Origin: Ignavibacteria bacterium
GTDB lineage: Bacteria > Bacteroidota > Ignavibacteria > UBA10030 > SZUA-254
Assembly: GCA_016178595.1 (NCBI GenBank)
Contig: JACOSY010000002.1
Coordinates: forward strand, 1 to 42,971
DNA: 42,971 bases
Direction of reading: 5' to 3'
A model generated the notes under the pieces. That model did not search any database and was not told the origin of the DNA. It saw nothing but the letters and a program-made list of their open reading frames with translations. Both the position numbers and the translations under genes were made by a program. Positions 33,085-40,675 of this stretch are shown one piece after another (within the stretch, counting starts at the first letter, position 1; every line of letters starts with the position of its first letter).

Positions 33085-33582
33085 ATGCACCGTTTCGATA
33101 AAAGCATACTCATTCGCATCATACTCTCCATCATTCTTGCGGCGGTGGCGCTTGGTTTATTCCTTCTCAACCAGCGGAGCGTGAATTCCAACACCGCGAC
33201 GATCGATGATTCGAAAAAACGTCAGGAGGAACTGTCCGCTACGCTCACAAGCATAGACCGTGACGTCGATTCGGTTCTCACTTGCTTCGGCATCGAGAAA
33301 GAGTGGATACGTAAGAAGCAGATTCCTTTAAACAAAGTAAACCTGATAAGAACCGAGCGGCGTGTTGCAATTCCCGAGAACGTACTCCCCGTAACGATGA
33401 ACCTTGCACTCAATGCCATGGCGAAACGCTACAATGGTCGCGCGATCGCGTCTGAGAATTTGAAAGAGAATACCGTGACAATTCATGTCGAAGTTGCAGG
33501 GTACATTATCCAAACGATCATCGTGAAGCCAACTCCATATCTCAAGCGAGGTGAAAGAAAACAGCGGCAAGTGCGAGCGTGA
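33085..33582 (+). CDS. membrane-anchored hypothetical protein
   Basis: 165 residues: a short basic N-terminus, one transmembrane segment (IRIILSIILAAVALGLFLL, ~9-27), a likely coiled coil (KKRQEELSATLTSIDRDVDSVL) and a beta-rich C-terminal domain (RRVAIPENVLPVTMNLALNAMAKRYNGRAIASENLKENTVTIHVEVAGYIIQTIIVK) ending in a very basic tail. Topology suggests N-in with a periplasmic domain. No family recognised; the small domain resembles the N-terminal part seen near divergent polysaccharide deacetylases, but I am not sure. Confidence 0.7.
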   Translation: MHRFDKSILIRIILSIILAAVALGLFLLNQRSVNSNTATIDDSKKRQEELSATLTSIDRDVDSVLTCFGIEKEWIRKKQIPLNKVNLIRTERRVAIPENVLPVTMNLALNAMAKRYNGRAIASENLKENTVTIHVEVAGYIIQTIIVKPTPYLKRGERKQRQVRA

Positions 33583-34008
33583 TCCCTGGTATCTTTGATT
33601 CGCGGGCGACGTCGTATTCTCATCTGAAGGCGATATCGCGCGACATCGCCTTCAAGTTGAAACTCTATCCACCTCTCCAGAATTGGGAATGTGTGAGAAA
33701 AATATTATTTTGAAGGCGCGTTGGTTCCGTCACGAAGACACCATAGATTCACAAAGAGAGTCATTGTATATCTTAGAGTCTTCGTGACAAAATCTAACAA
33801 GGTGTTGAAAAACTGTTTTTGCCCAAATTGCCACGACCTTTAGGTCGTGGTAAAAAAGCAATAAAAAAATACTTGGGCTTTAGCCCCATGGATCTGCGCA
33901 TTTTTCTTAGTGGGTTGAAACCCAACTTTGTCTTATAGATCTTTTCCACGAGCTAAAGCTCGTGGCAATCGACTTTTTCAACGGCCTGCTAAAGGCGAGG
34001 AGGATACA
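33583..34008. other. 426-base repeat-rich intergenic region
   Basis: No gene. Contains a 10-bp-stem hairpin (TGAAGGCGAT 33625-33634 with ATCGCCTTCA 33645-33654), an 11-bp inverted pair GTCACGAAGAC (from ~33729) and GTCTTCGTGAC (33778-33788), and the large palindromic REP cluster at 33798-33985. A GAGGAGG ribosome binding site ends the interval. Confidence 0.75.
33798..33985. repeat. nested palindromic REP cluster (REPIN-like)
   Basis: Four hairpins in mirror arrangement: CCACGACCTTTAGGTCGTGG (33831-33850), GGGCTTTAGCCC (33875-33886), TGGGTTGAAACCCA (33911-33924), CCACGAGCTAAAGCTCGTGG (33946-33965), flanked by GTTGAAAAA on the left and TTTTTCAAC on the right. The right half, reversed, aligns to the left half. 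Outer hairpins differ by compensatory changes (CCT/AGG versus GCT/AGC), and the inner pair likewise (GGGCT/AGCCC versus GGGTT/AACCC). Confidence 0.85.
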
Positions 34009-34659
34009 ATGAAGAACAAAGCACAGTGGTCTATCACGATTATCGTTCTTTTGTTATCAGGGTTGAGTTGCATAAAGGACAGCGAGATTATTTTGCCGCC
34101 GCCAAAGTACGAGCCGCCACAAGACATCAGACAAATTATTCCGATGAGGGTTGGTACAAGCTGGACGTATAGAGACAGTTATTTCACCTGTGGTGGATTG
34201 CCTCCTTGCTATTCAGGAACTGGAACCATAACAAAGAGAGTTGTGAGCCATTACGAGTCATTGTCGATGGAGTATTACATCGTAACAGGCGGTTTCTTCT
34301 CTTTCTACGACGGGATAGATAGCTCGCGCGAAATCGTTACGGAAAATGAATATAGCCGGAATTTCATTGCACCGGGGATTACAGGCCCAGAGGAAATCAT
34401 ACTCCGGGCGCCGATCCGGTCAGGCACAAGATGGGAGAGCCCTTGGGGGGATGTACAAATTGTGAACGTCGATACAACCGTCGCAGTGCCGATGGGGACT
34501 TTCGAACATGCCATCTACGTGCGGGGCGGGCCAGGTGGTTATCTCCTAGAATTCTTCCTCGTGCCAGGCGTGGGAATCGTTAAGGAAAAATATAACGGCG
34601 GCTTTTTCTCTATCGACGCCGAATTTGAACTGTTGCGATTCGATCTCGAACCCAATTAG
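34009..34659 (+). CDS. putative lipoprotein, unknown function
   Basis: 216 residues from ATG 34009 with a GAGGAGG site. The leader MKNKAQWSITIIVLLLSGLSCIKDSE has a hydrophobic stretch followed by Cys, consistent with a lipoprotein. The rest is beta-rich: IPMRVGTSWTYRDSYF, then several strands, ending FFLVPGVGIVKEKYNGGFFSIDAEFELLRFDL. The 'VGxxWxY...VPxGxFxxxxYV...PGVGIVK' pattern is that of DUF-type secreted beta proteins common in Bacteroidota. No catalytic motif. Six bases before glyS, so possibly co-transcribed. Confidence 0.8.
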   Translation: MKNKAQWSITIIVLLLSGLSCIKDSEIILPPPKYEPPQDIRQIIPMRVGTSWTYRDSYFTCGGLPPCYSGTGTITKRVVSHYESLSMEYYIVTGGFFSFYDGIDSSREIVTENEYSRNFIAPGITGPEEIILRAPIRSGTRWESPWGDVQIVNVDTTVAVPMGTFEHAIYVRGGPGGYLLEFFLVPGVGIVKEKYNGGFFSIDAEFELLRFDLEPN

Positions 34660-34665
34660 ACAGGT

Positions 34666-36153
34666 ATGAAGCAGAACACGGCAACTCCAGGTGTGAATGC
34701 AGTCATCATGGACAAGCTCGTCTCACTCTGTAAGCGGAGAGGGTTTGTTTTTCAATCTTCCGAAATTTATGGCGGACTGAATGGCGCGTGGGATTACGGT
34801 CCGCTTGGCGTCGAGCTTTTGAAGAACATCAAAGACGCGTGGTGGAACGAGATGACTCGCCGCTCCAATGTGGAAGGAATCGATGCGTCGATTCTCATGC
34901 ACCCGCGTGTGTGGGAAGCATCGGGGCACGTCGAAAACTTCACCGACCCGATGGTGGACTGCAAGCAGTGCAAGTCGCGCTACCGCCTTGATGTCCTCTT
35001 CGATGAAATCTCACTCAAGAAGAAGAAGGAAGCGTTGCGCGAACTTCATCCAGGTAAGTTCGAGGGACAGCAGAAGGATGAAGTTATAGTTGAAGAATTC
35101 AACAAGCTCGGCGAATCGTCTCCAAGCTCTCTGCTCTCAGCTCTTAGCTGCCCCAACTGCGGTAACAAAGGCACGTTCACCGAAGCCCGCAAGTTCAACC
35201 TCATGTTCAAGACGTTCGTAGGTCCGGTGGAAGATTCCAGTGCCGTTGTGTACCTCCGGCCGGAAACAGCGCAGGGCATCTTCGTCAATTTCCTCAACGT
35301 CCAATCTTCATCACGCCAAAAGATTCCATTCGGCGTCGCGCAGATCGGCAAGGCGTTCCGCAACGAGATCAACACGAAGAACTTTCTCTTTCGCACGCGG
35401 GAGTTCGAGCAGATGGAAATGCAATTCTTCGTGAAGCCCGGTACTGATGACACATGGTTCGAGTACTGGCGCGAGCAACGGCTACACTGGTTCATCTCAC
35501 TCGGCATGCCGAAAGAGAAACTCCAATGGCACCGGCACGAGCCGGGCAAGTTAGCCCACTATGCGAAGGACGCGTACGACATCGAGTTCAAGTTCCCGTT
35601 CGGCTGGGGCGAGATCGAAGGGATCCACAACCGCACCGATTTCGATCTCTCGCGGCACGAACAGTTTTCCGGCAAGAGCTTGAAGTACTTCGACGATGAG
35701 ACGAAGGAAAAATACACGCCGTTCATCGTCGAGACCTCCGCAGGCGCGAGCCGGTCGTTCATGGCATTCCTCGTGAATGCGTACGCTGAGGAAGATGCGC
35801 CGACGGCGGAAGGCCAGATGGAGACGCGCGTCGTGATGAAATTCCATCCGAAACTTGCGCCGATGAAGGCGGCAATTTTTCCGCTTGTCAATCGCGACGG
35901 GATGCCGGAGCTGGCACGGAAAATCGAAGAAGACTTGCGTCCACACATGAAAGTCTTTTACGATGACAGCGGAGCCGTCGGACGACGGTATCGCCGGCAG
36001 GATGAAATCGGAACTCCATTCTGCATCACCATCGACTCGCAGACGTTGCAGGATCAAACCGTCACGATCCGCGATCGCGACTCGATGCAGCAGGAAAGGA
36101 TTGCGAGTGCGAAGATAGTTGAGTATATTCAAGATAAGCTGACGAAACTCTAA
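34666..36153 (+). CDS. glyS: glycyl-tRNA synthetase, alpha2 (eukaryote-like) type
   Basis: Charges tRNA-Gly. 495 residues, single-chain class II enzyme (not the alpha/beta GlyQS pair). RRGFVFQSSEIYGGLNGAWDYGPLG start block, HPRVWEASGHVENFTDPMVDCKQCKSRYR, CPNCGNKGTFTEARKFNLMFKT, motif 2 GKAFRNEINTKNFLFRTREFEQMEMQFF, EIEGIHNRTDFDLSRHEQFSGK, motif 3 ETSAGASRSFMAFLV, and the C-terminal anticodon-binding domain (FDDSGAVGRRYRRQDEIGTPFCITID). The stretch ESSPSSLLSALSCPNC is encoded by a 7-bp-unit repeat at 35125-35150. Confidence 0.97.
   Translation: MKQNTATPGVNAVIMDKLVSLCKRRGFVFQSSEIYGGLNGAWDYGPLGVELLKNIKDAWWNEMTRRSNVEGIDASILMHPRVWEASGHVENFTDPMVDCKQCKSRYRLDVLFDEISLKKKKEALRELHPGKFEGQQKDEVIVEEFNKLGESSPSSLLSALSCPNCGNKGTFTEARKFNLMFKTFVGPVEDSSAVVYLRPETAQGIFVNFLNVQSSSRQKIPFGVAQIGKAFRNEINTKNFLFRTREFEQMEMQFFVKPGTDDTWFEYWREQRLHWFISLGMPKEKLQWHRHEPGKLAHYAKDAYDIEFKFPFGWGEIEGIHNRTDFDLSRHEQFSGKSLKYFDDETKEKYTPFIVETSAGASRSFMAFLVNAYAEEDAPTAEGQMETRVVMKFHPKLAPMKAAIFPLVNRDGMPELARKIEEDLRPHMKVFYDDSGAVGRRYRRQDEIGTPFCITIDSQTLQDQTVTIRDRDSMQQERIASAKIVEYIQDKLTKL
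35125..35150 (+). repeat. in-frame 7-bp tandem repeat inside glyS
   Basis: Three units (AGCTCTC, TGCTCTC, AGCTCTT) plus AGCTG, immediately before the zinc-binding CPNC. Three units are 21 bases, so the frame is kept and about seven residues (SSLLSAL) result. Confidence 0.7.
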
Positions 36154-36318
36154 GCACGAATTTCTAATTTTCAAACAAATCCTAATATTCAAAATTCTAA
36201 TTCGTGAAACTGGCAGGAACGGTTTTAGAATTTATTGCTTCGATATTGTTTAGGATTTAGTGCTTAGGATTTGGAATTTTCAAACGTGACGTCTCACTAA
36301 CCATACGGAGATCATATC
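36154..36318. other. AT-rich repetitive gap between glyS and OmpA-family gene
   Basis: Two tracts of AT-rich phrases: near 36163-36206 (variants of CTAATTT / TTCAAAA) and near 36223-36282 (variants of TTTAGGA / TTTGGAA), again with approximate 7-bp periodicity but more degenerate than elsewhere. No gene. Confidence 0.5.
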
Positions 36319-37002
36319 ATGCGAAACAAAACATTTCTCATCACCGTCGTACTGATTCTTTCGGGAGCGATTTTGCTCATGGGTTGCTCGATGAGCAGAA
36401 CCGCAAAGGGCGGCGCAATCGGTGCCGGAGCGGGAGCTATTATCGGCGGCTTGATAGGAAAGGCAGCCGGCAACACTGCCGCGGGCGCTATTATCGGTGC
36501 AGCGATCGGCGGCGCAGCGGGCTTGATGATCGGTCATTATATGGACAAGCAAGCAGAAGAGATGAAGCGCGACCTGAAGAATGCTAAGATCGAGCGCGTC
36601 GGCGAGGGCATCAAGATTACGTTCGACTCGGGGATTCTCTTCGACATCAATAAATCCGATCTTCGACCCGAAGCACAGACGAACATCCGGAGCCTCGCGA
36701 AGATTCTCAACAAGTACGAAGACACGAACATCCTGATCGAAGGCCACACCGATTCGACGGGCACTATCGAACACAATCAAGTGTTGTCTGAGCAGCGTGC
36801 CGCTTCAGTGGCAAACTATGCAAAGGGATTAGGAGTCCAAGGCTCACGCTTCTCCACAGTTGGCTACGGGGAGAGTCAGCCCATCGCATCCAACACATCG
36901 TCGGAAGGCCGTCAGCAGAATCGGCGTGTTGAGGTTGCGATCTTTGCCAACGACAAACTCAAGGATGCCGCGCAGAACGGCGAGCTTGACACGAAGCAGT
37001 GA
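36319..37002 (+). CDS. OmpA-family outer-membrane lipoprotein (glycine-zipper type)
   Basis: 227 residues. Lipobox LLMGC with Cys23; glycine-zipper segment residues ~30-77 (GAIGAGAGAIIGGLIGKAAG and a second run), then an OmpA C-terminal peptidoglycan-binding domain ~95-215 with FDINKSDLRPEAQTNIRSLA, IEGHTDSTGT and NQVLSEQRAASVANY...RRVEVAI. The YiaD/YfiB-like architecture suggests anchoring of the outer membrane to peptidoglycan. Followed 73 bases later by a secreted TPR protein. Confidence 0.93.
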   Translation: MRNKTFLITVVLILSGAILLMGCSMSRTAKGGAIGAGAGAIIGGLIGKAAGNTAAGAIIGAAIGGAAGLMIGHYMDKQAEEMKRDLKNAKIERVGEGIKITFDSGILFDINKSDLRPEAQTNIRSLAKILNKYEDTNILIEGHTDSTGTIEHNQVLSEQRAASVANYAKGLGVQGSRFSTVGYGESQPIASNTSSEGRQQNRRVEVAIFANDKLKDAAQNGELDTKQ

Positions 37003-37075
37003 GAAGCGCCCGTACCGGGAAGGCATCTTCCTTCCATCGTCATTCCGGGGAATGAAGCGACGAGGAATCTCATTC

Positions 37076-38254
37076 ATGAATAGAACGGTAAACGTTATTA
37101 AGCGGTTCGGATTTTTTCTGCTCGTTGGAATTTTCTTTGTCGTACATTCCTCATTCTCGCAATGGGTTGGCGATCCTGAAAGCGAAGCCCACACACGCAA
37201 GGGCATCGACGATGTGTATGATCTGAAGTTCGACGGCGCTCGCGCTGAATTCAAACAGATCGTCAACAAACAGCCCGATCATCCTGCCGGATATTTTTTC
37301 CTCGCAATGGTCGATTGGTGGCGGATCATTACCGACTTCGACAATACGTCGTACGACGAACGATTCCTCAGCGAACTCGATCATGTCATCGACCTGTGCG
37401 ATCAGCGGCTTGATAAAAACGAGAACGACGTTGCCGCGCTCTTCTTTAAGGGCGGCGCGCTCGGTTTCCGAGGGCGGCTCCACGGCAACCGGGAAGACTG
37501 GGTGAAAGCCGCGAACGACGGCCGCTCAGCAATGCCTATCGTCCAGAAGGCATACAAGCTCGCGCCGGAGAACAAAGATATTCTCCTCGGGATCGGCATC
37601 TACAACTACTATGCAGAAATCATCCCGGACAAGTATTCGTGGGTCAAGCCGTTCATGATCTTTTTCCCGAAAGGCGATAAGGCGAAAGGTATCAAGCAGC
37701 TCCACGAAGCATCAGAGCATGCAGCGTACGCAAATGTTGAAGCGACATACTTTCTGCTGCAGCTCTTGCAGAACTATGAGGAAAGATACAGCGAGGCCCT
37801 TCCCATTGCGCAAAAATTGTACGCACGGTATCCGAACAACGTCATCTTCCATAAATACGTAGGCCGATGCCTGTCTGCCGTCGGACGCTGGAACGACATG
37901 CACGACACCTATGGCGACATCCAGCACATGGTCGAGCAAAAGAAAACAGGCTACGATGCGTATACCGAGCGCGAAGCTCACTACTATCTCGGTTTGTATG
38001 AGATGAATGGTACCCATTACGACGCTGCGCTCAGCCACTTCTATCGCGCAGACGAGCTCTCGCGCACGCTCGATCACAAGGAACAATCGGGCTTCATGGT
38101 CATGACAAATCTGAAGATCGGGATGATCTACGATATGCAGCAGAGGCGCGACCTCGCATCGATGCAGTACAACAAAGTGCTGAAGATGAACGACTACCAG
38201 GGCGCTCATAACGAGGCGGAGCGCTACCTGAAAACTCCCTTCGCAAAGAACTAA
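37076..38254 (+). CDS. exported TPR-like protein
   Basis: 392 residues from ATG 37076, where a signal peptide (VIKRFGFFLLVGIFFVVHSSFSQ) begins the product; upstream in-frame sequence overlaps the OmpA-family gene and is rejected. Mature part is helical with TPR-like units (YDLKFDGARAEFKQIVNKQPDHPAGYFFLAMVDW..., SEALPIAQKLYARYPNNVIFHKYVGRCL). Bacteroidota homologues are described only as TPR-containing. Periplasmic or secreted; partner unknown. Ten bases before the ZIP gene. Confidence 0.88.
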   Translation: MNRTVNVIKRFGFFLLVGIFFVVHSSFSQWVGDPESEAHTRKGIDDVYDLKFDGARAEFKQIVNKQPDHPAGYFFLAMVDWWRIITDFDNTSYDERFLSELDHVIDLCDQRLDKNENDVAALFFKGGALGFRGRLHGNREDWVKAANDGRSAMPIVQKAYKLAPENKDILLGIGIYNYYAEIIPDKYSWVKPFMIFFPKGDKAKGIKQLHEASEHAAYANVEATYFLLQLLQNYEERYSEALPIAQKLYARYPNNVIFHKYVGRCLSAVGRWNDMHDTYGDIQHMVEQKKTGYDAYTEREAHYYLGLYEMNGTHYDAALSHFYRADELSRTLDHKEQSGFMVMTNLKIGMIYDMQQRRDLASMQYNKVLKMNDYQGAHNEAERYLKTPFAKN

Positions 38255-38263
38255 CGCGACTTC

Positions 38264-39013
38264 ATGATCCGTATCATCCTCTTCGGTTTGATTGCCGCGG
38301 CGGCTGAGATTCTCGGCGGGGCGCTCATTGCGCTCAGGAAGGAATGGCCGCGAAAGATACAGGAGTACCTCATTGCACTCAGCGCAGGGTTCCTTCTCGC
38401 GCTGGTGTTCTTCGATCTCATTCCTGAAAGTCTCCGTGTTCTCGGCAGTGTCGCACCGCTCTATATTATACTTGGATTCGGCCTCCTTCACCTCTTTGAA
38501 CATACGCTCGTCGGCCACTTCCACTTCGGCGAAGAAACGCACACGGAAGTAATGGTCTCGCGCGTCGCCAGCATCTCCGCCTTCTCAGGTCTCTTCGTGC
38601 ACGCCTTCTTCGACGGATTATCGATCTCAGCCGGCTTGCAGTTCGACTACGTCATCGGCATGCTCGTCTTCTTCGCTATTCTTCTTCACAAATTGCCGGA
38701 AGGACTCACCATCGCAACGATCATGATCGCTGCGAACCAGCCGCGGAAGAATGCGTTCTACGCATCGCTCGCCATCGGCGTTGCGACAATGCTCGGCATC
38801 TTCGTCGTCTTTCTGCTGCGTGAGATGAGCGCGAGCGCAGTGGGAATTGCGTTTGCGTTTTCAGCGGGAGCGGCGACGTATGTGGGTGCAAGCGATCTGA
38901 TTCCGGAAATCAACCGTTCAGGAAATCGGATTACGCCGTTGATCGTGTTCGGTGGGATGCTGTTGTTTTATTTCAGTCAGGAAATTTTCCAAAGTGTGCT
39001 CCAATCTCGGTAG
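38264..39013 (+). CDS. ZIP family metal transporter
   Basis: 249 residues, about eight hydrophobic segments. The metal site is visible in two helices: HAFFDGLSI and HKLPEGLTIAT (HxxxD and HxxPEG motifs), as in ZupT-like zinc/iron importers. A His-rich loop (EHTLVGHFHFGEETHTE) between segments three and four is typical for the family. Ends KLG... with IFQSVLQSR. Probably co-transcribed with the TPR gene. Confidence 0.94.
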   Translation: MIRIILFGLIAAAAEILGGALIALRKEWPRKIQEYLIALSAGFLLALVFFDLIPESLRVLGSVAPLYIILGFGLLHLFEHTLVGHFHFGEETHTEVMVSRVASISAFSGLFVHAFFDGLSISAGLQFDYVIGMLVFFAILLHKLPEGLTIATIMIAANQPRKNAFYASLAIGVATMLGIFVVFLLREMSASAVGIAFAFSAGAATYVGASDLIPEINRSGNRITPLIVFGGMLLFYFSQEIFQSVLQSR

Positions 39014-39073
39014 CGCCATCCCGTTATCTGGGGAACACATACCTATGAGCGAACATTAACATCACTCTTGCAA

Positions 39074-39190
39074 TTCCGTCACCCTTCAAGACGGAATCCA
39101 CAGTCTGGGCTCTTTCATGGATTCCCGCTAAAGGCATGCGGGAATGACAACCATTCCTACTTGTCATCCCGTCATGCTCTAAGACGGGAT
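39074..39190. repeat. cluster of three REP-type hairpins after the ZIP gene
   Basis: TTCCGTC/GACGGAA (39074-39096), ATTCCCGC/GCGGGAAT (39121-39145) and ATCCCGTC/GACGGGAT (39166-39190), each next to a GGATCCA- or GGAATGACA-like phrase. Related phrases occur near 14761 and 14940. The 237-base interval 39014-39250 has no gene. As it separates convergent transcripts of ZIP and porQ, hairpins here may also help end transcription. Confidence 0.8.
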
Positions 39191-39250
39191 CCAGAACTCG
39201 ACTCGGCGTCTGGAACCATTCCGTGACAGCAAGTCCAACTGATGCACTGA

Positions 39251-40192
39251 TTAAAACGTCACACTAATTCTGTGCACAGAGCCAACCTGCCCGAGCGATG
39301 TGAACGCGTAATCGACGCTATACGCGTCGGTGTTGATTCCTCCACCAATCGAAAAGCCTGCGAGACCGGAACCTGAGACGATCTTCAATTCCTGCCGGCG
39401 CTCGTTGTTGTAGCCGAGACGTAAATGCACATTCGGTCCCGGCGTGAACTCGATGCCAACCGAAAATGCCTTCATTCGTTGACTGAAGGATTCGTAGCTG
39501 TCGGTGAGTTTGTGAAGGTTGAGGAGAATTGCGGCGGGAAGATGCTCGGGATAAAGCGCCATGCCAATGGTCAAATCGGTCGGAAGATTCTCGCGTGTCG
39601 TTTCGTACGGATTGAGCTGCGTGCCGAGATTCAGCAGACTGGCGCCAAGCGTCATCCGGTTGGTGATGGCAACGTATTGGACGCCAAAATCGAGTGCGGC
39701 AGCAGATGACTGGACTTCATCAATTTTCGAATAAATGAATTTTACATTCGCGCCGTAGTAGAGTCCGGGTTGGAGCGTTCCGGCATATCCGCCGGTGAGT
39801 GCGAACTCACCTGCACCGAATGTGCCGAGATCCTGTCCCTCCGCCCCCGTCCTCTTGAACTCACCATAATTAATATAGACAACGCCCGCGCCCACGAAGC
39901 CGAAGTTCGGAATCTCCGTTCCGAAGCTTGCATACCCCGAATTGATATCGAGAAGATGTTTGAAAAAACCGAACGAGACGCGACGTTGTGTAAGCGTCGC
40001 AAGCCCGGCGGGATTATAGAAGATGAGATTGGGATCGTCGGTCAACATCATGAAGCCGCCGCCGAGCGCGCCGGCGCGAGCGCCTACATCGTTGCGAAGG
40101 AAATCGTATGTTGTCGTACTCTGAGCAAACATGGAAGTTGCCGCCATCATGATCGCCAGAAGGAAGCCTGTCACCTTCAACTCAAGCCGCAT
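39251..40192 (-). CDS. porQ: PorQ-like type IX secretion system protein (PorV/PorQ family)
   Basis: 313 residues, signal peptide MRLELKVTGFLLAIMMAATSMFAQ. TTYDFLRNDVGARAGALGGGFMMLTDDPNLIFYNPAGLATL is the PorQ/PorV start, followed by repeating outer-membrane beta-strands and a terminal F (HRISVTF). The FadL-like barrel PorQ family takes part in T9SS surface attachment. It suits the presence of T9SS cargo genes here, although PorV cannot be excluded. Convergent with the ZIP gene. Confidence 0.85.
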   Translation of the reverse strand: MRLELKVTGFLLAIMMAATSMFAQSTTTYDFLRNDVGARAGALGGGFMMLTDDPNLIFYNPAGLATLTQRRVSFGFFKHLLDINSGYASFGTEIPNFGFVGAGVVYINYGEFKRTGAEGQDLGTFGAGEFALTGGYAGTLQPGLYYGANVKFIYSKIDEVQSSAAALDFGVQYVAITNRMTLGASLLNLGTQLNPYETTRENLPTDLTIGMALYPEHLPAAILLNLHKLTDSYESFSQRMKAFSVGIEFTPGPNVHLRLGYNNERRQELKIVSGSGLAGFSIGGGINTDAYSVDYAFTSLGQVGSVHRISVTF

Positions 40193-40427
40193 ACATATTC
40201 AGGATAGATTCGTCTGATAGTGTGTTCGAGGCAAGGTACGAAATTGAGGAGTGAGATTCAACAAACAAGAGAAAATCTGTTCATTTATATGGATTCCCTC
40301 ATCATGGATAGGGAAACTCCCCATTGACACTCTCAGAAACAGTTGGTACATTATCGTGTGTTCTTTCCTCTGTTTTGGATGGTCTCTCGACCAAGCTCTC
40401 CACGCTGATAGTAGAAGGAGAAAAGAA
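40193..40427. other. divergent intergenic region between porQ and the fourth secreted gene block
   Basis: 235 bases; no gene with a good start. It must contain the porQ promoter and the rightward promoter. GAAGGAG at its end serves the small exported frame starting at 40428. Confidence 0.5.
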
Positions 40428-40673
40428 ATGCGCACCTTGATACTTTGTGCTTTCATCATTCCGTTTTCGTACTCACTGGCGGGGCAGCCCCGGCGCTACC
40501 TCGTCTCCTCCTCCGGCGACGTAGTTCCACTTGCAAAAGGAACAGACGCTTCTCAAGTTATTCACTCGTTCGATTGTTCACAAGAGCGGATCGTTGGATA
40601 CGATCGGTTTTGTCGGAACAAAAAAACTCGTCCTCATTCGCTGATTCTCTCATACCATTTCGAAAGGAAATGA
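40428..40673 (+). CDS. small exported protein or pseudogene ahead of the fourth secreted gene
   Basis: 81 residues from ATG 40428 with an AAGGAG site eight bases before it. A signal peptide (MRTLILCAFIIPFSYSLAG) is followed by 62 residues without a recognised domain. Its TGA (40671-40673) overlaps the next gene's start region, so the two are translationally coupled. The last 30 residues look unnatural, while another frame of the same DNA reads LDTIGFVGTKKLVLIR, so a frameshifted remnant of a longer secreted protein is possible. Confidence 0.4.
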   Translation: MRTLILCAFIIPFSYSLAGQPRRYLVSSSGDVVPLAKGTDASQVIHSFDCSQERIVGYDRFCRNKKTRPHSLILSYHFERK

Positions 40674-40675
40674 CC

